This document shows positions 10,638 through 22,780 of a stretch of DNA of 64,000 nucleotides, piece by piece. A program made the position numbers and the translations under genes. The notes under the pieces were generated by a model. The model had not been told where the DNA came from. It saw only the letters and a program-made list of their open reading frames with translations, and searched no databases. Position 1 is the first letter of the stretch. Each line of letters opens with the position of its first letter. Source of the DNA: Roridomyces roridus (lineage: Eukaryota > Basidiomycota > Agaricomycetes > Agaricales > Mycenaceae); the NCBI GenBank assembly GCA_029378245.1, contig JARKIF010000014.1, positions 744,001 through 808,000 on the forward strand, read 5' to 3'.

Positions 10638-12595
10638 CTAGCTGAACGCAAGTGCAGACCAGGTCACCGCAGCACCCACAACGACCGCCGTAGCCGTCTG
10701 GGCTATAACTTTGGCCACCCTGGCCCGTTTACGCGGCGGAGCGGCGGTTACCACGGCCTTCCGCTGAGTCTCTGCCTCTTCCTCTGCCTCTTCCTCGGAA
10801 CGCTTCCGCTTCAAGGAGGCGGCCGTCTGCTGGACCTTGAATTCCTCGGTCAAACTCTTCAGCTCCTCCTTGGCTTGCCGGAGACTCTCCAACTCCTCGG
10901 CCATTTCCTTGCGTGCATTGTCCCGAAGAGCAGTCATCTCTGCGGCCAGAATTAGAAATGCAATCTCCTCCGAGGAACAGGGACATACCGGCAACTAAAT
11001 CGGCCAGCGCCTTTGCATTAGCTTTACCCTCCTCCACATAGGGGGGCGTTTCGTCAATTTCTGCAGCAAGATCCATGCGGCCTTGCAAAGCATCCAACTG
11101 AGTCTGGGCTTGCTGGCACGTATCCACATTGTCGTCCAATCGCTCTGACAAAAGGTTGTAAAGATCATGCGCCTCCGTCGTCCTCTCCTCGAGGTCGGAG
11201 AACTTGTCACCCATCGCGTGGACATTGTCGTTGAAACGCTGCTTGTACTTGCGCCGATGAGCTTGGAGCTTGGCGACCTCAGTCTGGGAATGTTAGCAGA
11301 GGGTACGAAAATCAAGTAGATTGTAAAACCTTGAGAGTAGCCAACGATGCATTCAACTGCAAAGTCTCGCTGCTCTCAGCGGGCTTGTCTGCTTTCTCTT
11401 TCTCGACGACCGAATCGACGACAGGCGCAGGCCAAACTTCGTCCGGCTCGTCCATAGATTGAGGTTCGTTTACGATCGGGGTCGCGGCAACGCATTTGTC
11501 TACGGGCGCGACGATCCGGACGGGAGGAAAAGATGAAGAGAAAATGGACGGCGAACGCGAACGCGGCCACGCACCGACGACGACCGGCTCTCCAACGGCC
11601 ATCGAGCTTGCATTAGTCTCAACAGCGGGCGGGTCAGGTTCAGGCGAGCTGGAAAGCTCCATCGGGGAGGTCGACCGAGAAAAGCGACTGTTTTCCGAAT
11701 TGTCATCGTCCTCCTCCTCAAAGACGTCATTGCTATACGCATCAAACCCAATGGGTTCCTGAGACACGGGGAAGGAGAATAGTCCCTTCCAGCAGCTTCG
11801 AGTGAGCTCGTTGCTCTCCTGCTGCCACGGGGCAGGCACGGGTATTTCCTCGACATCAGAATCGTGTGAATCCGGGGAAGGAGCCTCATCAGATGAGGAA
11901 GACGCTTCAGAGGATGTACGGGCATAGACGCCATATCGGCCGGAAGAGGGCCGGAGGGGTGAGGAGGTCTGTCCCTCGGCCGCACCATCGGGAACGACTA
12001 ATGGCTTGAGGGGGCACTGCTGAGAGCCGTACAGCATCTCGACTCGAGCGACGACGGGTGGCACGAGGCCCTTGTCGGCACCCACGCTCTTGCCAAAAGT
12101 AATCACATCACCGTCGACGAGCTCTGTCGCCGACTCTGGCTTGAGCCGCTTGGGGACCAGCGACTCTCGTTGAGCGAGGTACGTCCCATGGTGCGAGTCA
12201 GTGTCGAACAAATACACCTGTTGCCGATCAGCATGGTCTCTGAGACAGTGGATTAGGACTGACATGGCCGCCATCGCTGAATACAAGCTTGGCATGCTTC
12301 CTGCTTACAACAGGACAGGCGAGGAAACCTCTCCCGGGCGTGTTGTTCTCATCACCAGAGCCCGGGCGTCGACCGATGTGCACGACGGGTGCGTCCGACT
12401 TACGGAAGGTGAGGGTATGACTGGGCTCGTTGCCAGCCTTGTCGATGTGCAAGGAGAGACCTGATATCTGACATCAGCAGGTCGAGGAGAGGAGGAGCAG
12501 GTCTGCTCGCCTGTGACCATTGCCTGGAAGGGATGGGCGGGAAGTGCAGGGCGAGTGACAGTGCGAAGATATTGGATGCCGTCGTCTTCAGTCAT
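10638..12595 (-). CDS. FHA-domain protein with coiled coil and C-terminal tail anchor
   Basis: The N-terminal third holds a forkhead-associated phosphothreonine-binding domain: VVHIGRRPGSG, then CPVVSRKHAKLVFSDGGHV, then LFDTDSHHGTYLAQRE and LVDGDVITFGKS. These provide the GR, SRKH and H-GT elements of the fold. A long serine/acid-rich linker follows. Next comes a heptad-rich segment (KLQAHRRKYKQRF onward, including NARKEMAEELESLRQAKEEL), a basic patch KRKRSEEE, and a final hydrophobic helix VIAQTATAVVVGAAVTWSAL close to the C-terminus. FHA, coiled coil and tail anchor is the layout of SLMAP and fungal Far9/Far10, HAM-4 and PRO45, which anchor STRIPAK complexes to ER or nuclear membrane. Orthology is inferred from layout only. 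The ATG is at 12595 (MTEDDGIQYLRT). Confidence 0.75.
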
Positions 12596-12687
12596 TGTAT
12601 GTGCAGGGAGAGAGAGGAGGATGTTTGCGCCTGCTTACCGGATTATATCCGGAGCCGGCAACATAACTCATAGATTATCCAGGGTAT

Positions 12688-15013
12688 CTAGACAGAAACA
12701 ATCTTCTGCATCTCAGACCACTCCACCTCTCCCCGAGAGGCAGCGACGTCCCCAATGTCGTACACATACAGTCTCCCGTCGCTCCCTCCTAGCGCTGCGT
12801 GACGACCATCCTTATTCCACTCCAATTTATTGATCGCCCGACCCGATCCAACAATCGTCGACACCACCGGAACCTGTTGATGTCAGTATGCTGCAAGACG
12901 AGCGAGCAACCGAAACAAACTTGCCTCGGTGTCCGTATTCAAGTTCCAGAGATCGAACTTGCCCGACCCGTCCACCGTACCAAACAAAGCAGGGTGTTGT
13001 GGATGCCACTTGACATCGTACACATAGTCATCCGCTTCGTCGAAAGAAAGTAGCGGCGTTATAGACTGTGGGGTCGTCGACGGCTTGGCCAGCGACTTTG
13101 CCCGCCACAACTTGATGGTCCAGTCGACGGAGCTCGTCAAGAACAGGTCAGAAAAGTCGACGGGCCCCGCAATGGGGTGGAAGTGGAGGCCCATCACAGG
13201 GCCGGAGTGGCCTTTGTACACGTCGTATTGGTTCAAGCCTGCCTTGGCTCCAGCACGGTCATAACGGTTGGCCTGGTACACGTTCCCTTCCTCTGTGCCG
13301 ACCCAGAACGTCGTGGTCTCGTTATTGGGGAAATCCAGCGCGGTGATCGCTACCTCTCCCGTCTTGTTGTGCCCGGCGTGTATTAGCTCGAGGGTTTCCT
13401 AGGGCAGGTTTACGAATTGAGCAACCAATAATAAAATCAAACCGACCTGCGGTTGTGCCAGCATGTCTACAAGCCAACTACACACGGTGCCGTCGGTGCT
13501 GCTTGTGATGAGATTGTGAGCATTTTGCGTCCCTACCATCTGGATGGCATAAACGGGATGCGTGTGACCAGCCGCAGATAACGGTGTCTTCAAGACTGGT
13601 AAATGCTTTGAACGGTTGTCCCACAGCAGGATTTGGCCAGAGTATGTCCCTCCAAAAATGAGATTGGAATGGAATGGTGAGAACATGACAGAAACAACGT
13701 CCGACTTTGAACGCGTCAGACGGATCTTCAAAGAAGAATCAAACCAACCTGGGAGTGGAATACAAATTCTGGTCGTTCAACAGAATGGGTGTTCCAAACG
13801 GCAACAATCCCTGCAGGCTCGTTGAAGGCTGCGTGGTTTTTGTTGTAAGATGCCACAGTGAGTTCAGGGAACTGCAGGATCAGTTTGGATGTTCCTTCAA
13901 GATGCCCAACTTACTTTGGGAGACCAGTCGACATCAGTTATGGATCGATTCTTTCCGTATCGTTCGCTCCAAAATTCGCAGACGCGCTTCACCCGCCTGC
14001 CTTCAGAATCGTCGCTGCCAGGATGTAAACTGCATGTCTTTACAAACAAAACGAAAACATACCCTCCGGATTCCGTCCCTTGGGTATAGTCACTCATGTA
14101 ATTATAATGGTCGTTCAATACCCGGTGGAAGATTTTTGTTGAATCATCCACGAAATCGAGCACTTTCGGGTCGGAAAGGAATATGGCGCGTTCCTCCTCG
14201 GACAGCTCTGAAAGTCTCCCGGTGAGAATCGCGTCTGGTAAATTGCGAGACACTTGCCTCGAACCTCGAGCTCTATCTCCTGGTCAAGCTTCGCCGCTTC
14301 CTCTTCCAACGCTTGCTCGTACGCTATCCGCTCCGCTTCCTGCGTCTGTTGCATGATAAGTTGCTGTCGTATCTTGTCCTCGACGTCTTCAGGAGCCTCG
14401 GCTTCAGCTTCAACGGTCTGAATCTCCTTCTCGTACAGAGTGCGCCTCTAGTCGTAGTTAGTTGGGAACAAGGGAAAGCGCATATTTGAATGAACCTTTT
14501 GAGGGAGTTCGAACAGGTCTTGTTGGATGTCTATTAAATCCAGGACAGGCCGCGGTGTCATTTCACTGTCGGATGGATTGAGAACACGATTAATGTGAAA
14601 GACGCGCCTCCATACCGTTCGATGATATGGTCGGTGCTCCCCGAGGATACAGCATAAGGCGGACGCGGGCTGCCACGCTCCAGTGGGAAATTGCTCGCAG
14701 GGCTATTCCGGCCAGAACTCGAGAATGCATTCACTGAGGGACTAGTCTGACCGACGCGGCGTGCCTTTTCCACTACTGCTGGTACCGAGAATGTCGTCGA
14801 GAACGCGGTCCATGTCGACTTTTTCATGTTCGCGAGCGGCTGCTGCTGGTGCATCGGCTGCCTGGTAGTGGATTCATGAAATGTGGGGACGCGCAATTAG
14901 AAGCAACTGACGCCAGAGACACGCGACCTCTTTTGCCTGTCGAGACGAGCAATGCGTAACGCCTCGAGCTTGGCTTTCTTCTCCTCTATTTGCTGCCGTC
15001 GTTGCTCTGACAT
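12688..15013 (-). CDS. Cytoplasmic dynein 1 intermediate chain
   Basis: The chain links the dynein heavy chain to dynactin and cargo. It begins [20 protein letters not shown], the conserved dynactin p150-binding helix of intermediate chains. A disordered segment and a helical stretch follow ([19 protein letters not shown] region near 14360). The C-terminal half is a WD40 propeller with blades such as [66 protein letters not shown] and [20 protein letters not shown]. The last exon ends EMQKIVSV. The ATG at 15013 lies only 51 bases from the start of the divergent glycosidase gene. Confidence 0.93.
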
Positions 15014-15064
15014 GGAGGGTTGGCGCGATCACTGATCCCAAGTCGCGCTTTCCTCTCGACCACC

Positions 15065-16756
15065 ATGGACAAGAAACGTATCGGCCAAGTACGCTGCATC
15101 GCTCAAGCGAGCCGTCGTCTCAACGTCGACAGCATTTCGTCTTTGGGTTCCATGGACACACCGTCTCGCCCGATATCAAGACCCTCATTCAAGAATATTA
15201 CATCGGCTCGGTCATTCTCATGAAAAGAAATATTGTCGACGCCACGCAGACAAAAACTCTCGTTCGCGATCTTCAGACCCTCGCGCGCGATGCTGGTCAC
15301 ACTCGCCCCCTGCTCATCGGCACAGACCAGGAGAACGGTCTTGTCTCTGCGTTCAGTAGGCCCGATGCTGGGACCCAATTTCCTGGCGCAATGGCCCTCG
15401 CAGCGACCGGATCTCCCGAAATCGCCCAACAAGTCTCTTTCGCCACCGGTCGAGAATTGAAACTCGCTGGAATCAACTGGGCATACAGTCCTGTGGCCGA
15501 CGTCAACTCTGACTCCCGCAACCCCGTTATCGGTTTGTATCTCTTCTGGCCGGGTTTTATTATATTAACTCTTACCAGGTGTTCGTTCGTTCGGAGATGA
15601 TCCCGAGAAAGTGGGAATATTCGCCAACGCAGTCTCTGCGGGTCTGTCCAAGGCTGGAGTTGCGCCGAGCGCAAAGCATTTTCCCGGACACGGAGATACC
15701 TCTGTGGACTCCCACCTCGCACTCCCCCGCATTCTCAAGACAAAACCCGAGCTTGCCGCAGTCGAATTACCGCCGTTCGCCACACTCATCGAGAATAGTG
15801 TTGCGACTATTATGACTGGGCATATGGCTCTACCTTCCATAACTGGCTCCGATGAACCGTGCTCCCTGTCACGCGCGATTACCACCGACCTTCTCCGCGA
15901 GGAAATGGGCTTCGAAGGAGTCGTGACTACAGATTGCCTCGAGATGGACGCTATATCGGACGTTTCCCAGGGCGCTTGCGGCGTGGAAGAGGGCGCAGTT
16001 CGCGCACTCGAGGCTGGCGCGGACATTGTCATGATCTGTCACACCATGAATTGGCAGCGTGGTGCTGTCCTTGCAACCTATAAAGCAGTCGAGTCTGGGC
16101 GTTTGGTTCTCGAGGAAACCAGAATCGACGCTCTCAAGGACAAATTTGTCGGGACATGGGAAGACGTTCTCGGCGAGAAGAACGATTTTGCGGCAGATTG
16201 GGCAAAGGTGAAAGTGGATAGTGTTGCGCTGAGCGAGAAGGCTTATACTATGTCGACCGCCATCATTAACAACGGTGAGTTGCTGCCGCTGAAGGCAGGC
16301 CAGCCAGTCGCATTGTTCACTCCACCGATGACAAGTCTCAACAAGGCTGTCGATGACGCGGACGGTGTTTTGCGTACCAAGGACGGCAAGCTGCGGAATA
16401 CCGCAGGCCCCTCATTCCTCTCATTCGCCAAATCAATCACCCAGCGGGCTCCTTGTACGCACACCGTATACGAGGAGGGCGTGGAGCTTTCTGTTCCAGC
16501 AGAATGTACCGCAGTCATCTTTGCGCTGCGCAACGCAGACCGTTCTACGTGGCAGCTAGATTCGTTACGGCGCCTTGCGGATTCGGTGCAAGTGCCCATC
16601 ATCGTCGTTGGAAGCTGCGCCCCGTACGACTCGAAGACCGTCAGTCAGCCGTATGTCGCGTGCTTCGAGTACACTCCTCCGGCACTCGAGAGCGCGGCCA
16701 GGGTCATATTTGGGGAGCAGAGTCCGGTTGGAAGTATTCCCGTCAAGACCAAGTAG
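15065..16756 (+). CDS. Glycoside hydrolase family 3, NagZ-type beta-N-acetylhexosaminidase
   Basis: Three exons (15065-15088, 15133-15532, 15579-16756) give 533 residues. The TIM barrel starts HFVFGFHGHTVS and contains GTDQENGLVSAF. It also contains KHFPGHGDTSVDSHLALP, the His-Asp acid/base dyad loop that marks the NagZ branch, and FEGVVTTDCLEMDAIS, where the aspartate is the predicted nucleophile. The C-terminal part has the GH3 alpha/beta domain. There is no signal peptide (MDKKRIGQ is hydrophilic), so it probably acts in the cytosol on beta-linked GlcNAc, for example in chitin or glycoconjugate salvage. Some relatives cleave as phosphorylases; the His-Asp dyad is shared by both. Confidence 0.9.
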
Positions 16757-16945
16757 TGCATGTATTGAAAGTGAACTTGTGTAATGCTAGCTCTGCTGTT
16801 CCATACTCCGACGGAGACACGGTCATTGTTAGTCCAAACATGACACTACAACACGTTTATACCAAAAAGTTTCTTTGTCGCTACCACCATCTCGCCATAG
16901 CACACGCCTTGGCTCTTCAATTCTATCAAGCTCGCCACCATCGTG

Positions 16946-18039
16946 TTAGACCGTGCGCACGATGAGATCCTTCGGATCACTATTCGCATAATGTATCAAC
17001 TTTTGAACATCTTCCTGAGTTAGAGGCGCGGAACGTCCACGACGTGTTGGAAATACTTTGGAGTCGTGTTAGTTCTATTCCGTTCCGTGTAAGAATTTCC
17101 TACCGTGCGGGCCTGGGCACTTGACAAGTTGTTTCTCTGCAAATATTTGCGACGGGGAAATGATGACTGGATTTTTGAATTCCCTCAGGAAACATTTTCG
17201 GAAAGTCACAAAAGACGGCTGGAAACCCGATGTCAACCACTTTCGGGATTGAGTATGTGGTATTCGTCGTGCCCGGTTTGAAGGCGCGCTATTGAACTCC
17301 AGTAAGATCTTGTTGCAACGAAAGGGACGATCTGACCTTCACATTCTCGATTCCAATCTGGAAGTCCACCGAACAGCTGATATTCCACCCACTCCCCCGC
17401 CTCCGTGTGACCAGACGGTTTCCACGGGACACGCATCCCCTCGGGAGTATGAGATTGCGGCACACTTGCCGGTGCGATGGGCGTATTGAGGTCCAGCAGA
17501 TCCAGCTGCTCCGGTACAGCGCCTATCGCCTAGTATTCTCGTTAGAACAACATTAGTATCAAGGAATGCAGCTCACCCTTCCCACAGCAAAATGTGCCAT
17601 TTCATGGGCCAGGATGGCGTACAGGCCCAGACCAACAGACTGACAGGGCAGAGAAGACGGATCGTCTTGGTATTCGTCGCGATACAAATTGTAGGTCGCA
17701 TGCTTCAAGAGGATAAACGGATAAATGTGGGTGGGTTCGATATGACTGCCATATTTCGTGTCGGACGAAGCGAAAATAATAGCAGGCGGGTGGTTGAGTA
17801 GTGCCTCCACTCCCTGGGTTGGCTCTAGGGTGGCCAGCCATCCGGAAGAGTTCCTTGAATACTTCATAGGCCCGAGGCTCACGACAAGCATCAAGAAAGT
17901 CTCCATAGATTTTACGCAAGACCGGTTCATCAGCTGCACTGAGAGGTTTCAAGAAGGTCTGGCGCTGTTCCCAATTCCAGTCAGCGATAAAGTCGGCATG
18001 CCTGCGGGCTTCGAAGATGTGGAAACGTGGCTGCGACAT
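16946..18039 (-). CDS. Orphan HExxH zincin-like protein
   Basis: The protein starts MSQPRFHIFEARRHADF and is about 300 residues over several exons. Its centre reads GLGLYAILAHEMAHFAVG, an HExxH zinc-protease helix. Further on are TEAGEWVEYQLFGGLPDW, where one of the glutamates could be the third zinc ligand, and an internal stretch HIEPTHIYPFILLKHATYNL. The C-terminus, after an intron, reads SAPLTQEDVQKLIHYANSD. There is no signal peptide or membrane segment. I do not recognise a named family; the HEMAH plus GEW-E-LFGG pair suggests a fungal gluzincin-like metallopeptidase, or an inactive relative. Substrate unknown. Confidence 0.6.
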
Positions 18040-18127
18040 GAGAAAGTGAAGTTAGGAGACTGTTTGTTTCAATGTCTGACATCATTGGGTCTCAGAAAAA
18101 CCGTGATATTGCTCAAGCCAACATGAG

Positions 18128-19332
18128 CTAAGACGACCCCCACACATTCTGTGGATCAACCTCTCTGGGCCCACGGACTTGTGCCTCGGTCGACGGGCGA
18201 CTCTGGTCCAATCCAGGATGGTCATCTCCAGGAAGCGCCACCGCACCCTCTTCCACTGTGCGTTTGGAATAAAAGTATGCATGAATGTACGAGGCGAGTA
18301 GAGCCAACGGATGCAGAATCGTGAATATGATGACGGTTATCTGTAAAATATGAGGTGTTGCTCGTAATGTAAAAATTCAACCCACGTAGACGACCTGAGG
18401 TTTGGGCCGAAGCGTCCACATGCTGACGCAAATCCAAGTGGACGCTACACACCAAACAATGTCCCGACGCAGAGCGACGAAGAGGAGGCTAACGAGGTTA
18501 GTCCCGAGGACCACGCCGAATGCTGGCCATGCATAAGCTTGATAGTCCGCAGGAACGCCCTCGTACGTAGGAGTGTGCGTCAACCCGAGGTTGACGCTAT
18601 GGCGCCATTAGAAGCTGAACCTAGCGGGAAATGAATTGCTTACAAGAGCGTAACCGGGAACATGAGTGCGAATTGGAGTACAAAGAAGAAGCGAAGGGGC
18701 GCGTGGATGAGGGCCATGTCGAGCGGGCGAGAGGTGGTTGGGGCGTGGTACGTGAGCAATGCAATGTTGGAGTACAGCAAAAGGATTAATAGAAGGCCTT
18801 GCAGAATTGTTGCAGCAAGAAACCATTCAAAGACCTAGAGAAAATTAATCTAATAGGAACGCGTGTGGATAAAACCTACCCATGCTACCGCCCAGAATGC
18901 CATGACCCAATTGGCAAACACAAGCGACAGTCCTACACCTTTGGTGAGAGTTCGCTGCAAGCACTCAGTCCGAGCACTTGCGAGAGCAGAATATCTTACC
19001 TTGGTCTCTGGCTTTCTTGCAAGGACGAGCAGAACGCAGTAGCCGATTTGTCCCAGGTACATGAGAGCGACATAAACCGAAATTACTGCTGGTTTGGGTG
19101 AGATGGGCGTGGGGTAGAGCTGATTGTGTAGGGTATGAGGCTCAGGATATAGCTGTCGGATATATATACATGCCTTCGCAATAGTTCTCAGAGAAGGATT
19201 CAATGCCAGTGTGCAGACCATGGTTGTCGCGATGTTGATGAGAAGCGACAATGGAGTCAGGACTTGGAGTCGGACCAGAGCCAGGTAGTCGCGAACAGCT
19301 GGATGGGACATGTCGATTGGAAGGGAGTCCAT
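18128..19332 (-). CDS. Multi-pass membrane protein, possibly DUF1774 family
   Basis: The protein starts MDSLPIDMSHPAVRDYLALV and carries about seven hydrophobic helices. Examples are LTPLSLLINIATTMVCTLAL, VISVYVALMYLGQIGYCVLL, GLSLVFANWVMAFWAVAWV, TILQGLLLILLLYSNIALL and FFFVLQFALMFPVTLLV, with two more in the last exons. The C-terminal tail is hydrophilic (STEAQVRGPREVDPQNVWGSS region). The motif order (FANW, then a YSN-I helix, then LRFFF) looks like the fungal DUF1774 family as I remember it, whose role is unknown. The start is 111 bases from the divergent SEN2 start. Confidence 0.6.
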
Positions 19333-19443
19333 GTTGTAGGAGGGAAGGATGTGGTAGGAGCAAAGGAGCTTGAACCAGCCATCGACGTCACTGCTTGCTT
19401 CAAAAGTCGTCGATCAAAAGTCACGGTTTTGACTCGCGCGTCC

Positions 19444-20795
19444 ATGTCGTTGATCTCCAGGCCTCCGGGCTCGGGGCGCAAAAAGCCCTTCTCCAACAAA
19501 CCAGGCGGTCGTCGCAACGATAACAACAGAATATACAATTGTCCACTCCCCATTGTATTCTGGTACCCTCCCCCGACACGCGTCAGATCCCTCCTCGGTC
19601 TGCTTGGCCTCACTTTGACCAAGGTCGAGACGCTACAATGTCACGGCGTATTCGATGAGGCGACGCGCTCAGTATGGGTCTCCAGCAAGACCGATTCCAC
19701 TATTCTCTGGCGGAGAGGCTTTTTCGGCAAGGGTGACTTGTCGCGTAGCGAACCCAGCTGGCTCGCGCGTCAAATCAACAGCAGACGGTCAGGAGGAAAC
19801 CGTACGTCTACCTCATCTCTTTCGCACATTTTATATGAACTCCTTGCAGGTTTGACGGCGGAAGAAATGACCGCCAAACGTCGGGCAGAGCGAAAACAGT
19901 TCAAGATCGACCGTGCAAAAGCCATCGCAGCTGTCGCAGCAGAAGCAGAGGCAGTATTCGAGTCCGAGGGACGCGTCGTAGTGCCCGCCCTCTCTGGACC
20001 CTCGATCCCATCCGCGGCTACATGGAAACCCGCTCCAGCTCCCGAACCCCCAGAAACGCCTGTGACTCCGCAGGAAGAAGAGGTTCCACAGGAGGACGAG
20101 GAGCCCCCGGAAGACCTGGAGCACCTCCAGCTCACCCTCCCCGAAGCCTTCTTCCTGCTGTGGAACTTTGACTGCCTGACCGTGACTGACCCTCATACGG
20201 TATGTATCCAACTTGCTTCAAAATCCAACTGAGGGCGCCCAAGGACGAATTAATGACCATCCAACAAATATGGATCGCCTTCCAAACCGCACAGCTAACA
20301 CCACCGCTCCCCACCTCACCCAAGCCCCCACTCCAATTCGACAACCCCTTCTTGATAAACTACATCGTCTACCACCACTACCGCTCTTTGGGCTGGGTAG
20401 TCCGTGGCGGCATAAAATTCTGCGTCGACTACATGCTCTACAAACGAGGGCCTGTCTTTAATCACGCCGAGTAAGTCGAAACCAGACATACCAAAAACAC
20501 ACTCATTCATTTCCACAGATTCTCAGTCGTAGTCTGCCCCGTTTACGAAGACCCTGCGGACCAAGAGTTGTCCGTAGTCGATATCCACAACTCGGCCGCT
20601 TTCCCGTGGTCGTGGCTCAGCACGATCAATCGTGTCAACACTCAGGTTTTCAAGACCTTGATTCTAGCATATGTCACGATACCTGCACGCTCCCGAGTCT
20701 CGCTCGAAGTGCTGAATTCCCCAGCTTGCTTGCAGTACTACTCGATCCGGGAGGTCACCGTCCGCCGCTTCATCCCAGCTCGGATGCGGGATTGA
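19444..20795 (+). CDS. SEN2: tRNA-splicing endonuclease catalytic subunit Sen2
   Basis: Exons 19444-19801, 19850-20199, 20244-20470 and 20519-20795 join to 403 residues. The N-terminal Sen2 signature is present ([32 protein letters not shown]), followed by an [20 protein letters not shown] helix and a Pro/Glu-rich linker. The nuclease domain has [20 protein letters not shown] (catalytic Tyr), NHAEFSVVV (catalytic His) and [17 protein letters not shown] (catalytic Lys), so the triad is intact. Sen2 cleaves the 5' splice site of intron-containing pre-tRNAs within the Sen2-34-54-15 complex. The [12 protein letters not shown] is chosen because it leads directly into the conserved block; the frame is open further upstream but overlaps the divergent gene. 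Confidence 0.93.
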
Positions 20796-20978
20796 GGGGT
20801 TTTTTTGCATGCTTGATATATTTTGATCATACGTATGTAGAGTACACGTTGTATTGTACAACCACCCAATCGACATGAAAAACGGGGCAGACGAATGAAA
20901 GAGAATTACGATGCGTCCACGAGAAAGAAACGATTTGACCAGTTAGATGAGATGAACCTGGGGTGCCGAAGGCCTTGG

Positions 20979-22684
20979 TCATATTGCGCCTTTGATGAGG
21001 ACCTTGCGGTATTTGGTTTCAAACACCTGCGTCAGCTGCGGCAACGCCGGTTTGCAGTCCAGCTCCTTCTGTGCGTCCGGGCGAGTCGCGTTCGTGAAAT
21101 AGGCAGCCGAGTGCTCGGTGAGAAACTCGTGGGTTTGTTGTAGACTCTCAAAGGCTAGTTCTTGATGGATGAAGGAGAGCGGTATCGTCTTATATCTGGT
21201 TGCTTCGTTAGTACCGCATACGACTGTAGGTTTCAAAGACTAACGCTCTTGTGATCACCACAAGTGCCCTGGCTCTCTCACGAGCAACGAAATGGTCCAT
21301 GATATACGCGCCCATGTTCGGCGCTGAGGAATACAACCCAAACAGCGCGTGGTAGTTCCCCATAGCCAAAGCGCGCTGGACGCTGAGCGCATGCTGCACC
21401 GCAGGATCCGCCTTCTGTTTAGGTGTTAGCTGACCTACGAGTATATTCAACTCTGCGGGGAAAGTCTCAGATTCAGATGGATTGAGAAAATCGGGACAGA
21501 CCGGTCCTATTCCGTCCGTGCAAGAGCATCAGAATGCGATATGCGGTGAATTCTTCGACCCTGCCAGGAAGACCGAGATCGTACAGTGTCTTTAGCGTCG
21601 CTTGGCATTGGTTGTATTCGACCATATCGCCCTACAAGGACAGATGAAGACACTGCGGCATCAAGAATTGGCACCGTACGCATTCCAAAGCAATCCGTCC
21701 ATGTATCTCATAGACTTGGACAGTGAATTCGTTCTTTATGCGTTGCACCTACGAGCGCACAAAAGCAATAACAGAACGATGAAAGAAAAACACGCACTGT
21801 AAGATCTTGACGAAGACTTTTAAACTGACTGCATATCCAGTTGTATGGTGTGCGTTCCCGAAATCGTTTTTTTAGCTCAAGAAGGGTTTGCTGGAGAATG
21901 GGATAGGGCCGTATCTGTTCTGGTTTAGGATCCTAGGTCCGTATCAGCCGAGCTTCCCGGTAGGACGACGACGACGACGACAGACCGTAGTCAAGCGAAG
22001 ATAATCCTTGAATATCTCCTGCGAAGTCCCGACAATAGTGTATCGATCCCAGTCCATCACATTCTAGACGCCTGCTCAACCAAGCAAGTAACGACCCACT
22101 GCAACCCAGACTCACCGGATCGGCATCCGGGTCCTCGGATGGAGAAGCAGAGCGAGAGTTGAAGCCACTGAACAAGTGAGAAGTGTGGTGATTTGCCTTG
22201 AGAGCCGCCTGCCCGCCGACACGCGACTTTTCTCGTTCAATCTCGTGTTCCCGCTGGAACCGTTGAGCACGCTGCTCCAAAGCTGCCCGGTCGTTGGGAT
22301 CTAGCGCAGGCGAGGATGTGCTCGATTTGAGTGCCTTCTTCACTTTCTTTGTCGCGGGCGAGTTTTCAGGACTGCAAGACGTCAACACGGTTTGTGGTGG
22401 AATCCAATGACCGACTTTTTGCGCTTCAGATTGGGGGTCGTGTTGAATTGTGGAGGAGGTTTTGGTAGCAGCGCTCGTAGCTGGACGCCGGCCCAGTCGG
22501 TGGTCCAGAGAGTATGAGCGGCGAAAGCGTCTGCGATGACTTGTCGTAGTTCAGCTTGGGCTTCGGTCCTGTTTATGTCGGTCATTTGTCCCAGGCATTT
22601 CGCGACCCATTCTCTGTAAACAACCAGTGAGATGACACGAGAGACGCGGCAGACGGCCGCACTTGAGTTGTGGAGGCCATGCAT
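20979..22684 (-). CDS. THP3: SAC3/GANP-domain protein, Thp3/LENG8-like
   Basis: The C-terminal half is a SAC3/GANP domain: DMVEYNQCQATLKTLYDLGL, then EEFTAYRILMLLHGRNRTDL, the helical block KADPAVQHALSVQRALAMGN, and LFGLYSSAPNMGAYIMDHF. It ends with the winged-helix-like IPLSFIHQELAFESLQQTHE. The N-terminal half is basic and disordered (NLKRKKSVIGFHHKP, ATKKVKKALKSS). Such proteins work in mRNA maturation and transcription elongation with a PCI partner (yeast Thp3-Csn12). The first exon is uncertain: the frame is open from the ATG at 22684 into the helix REWVAKCLGQMTDINRTEAQ, and an ATG at 22680 with a small intron is an alternative. Confidence 0.85.
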
Positions 22685-22780
22685 CGGACATGTTGGGCAA
22701 AGAGGACAAGATTCAACAAACAAGACAAGACATCACAACGAAATTAAGTTTATTGCTACGAGCTTTAAGAACAAGTTCCT

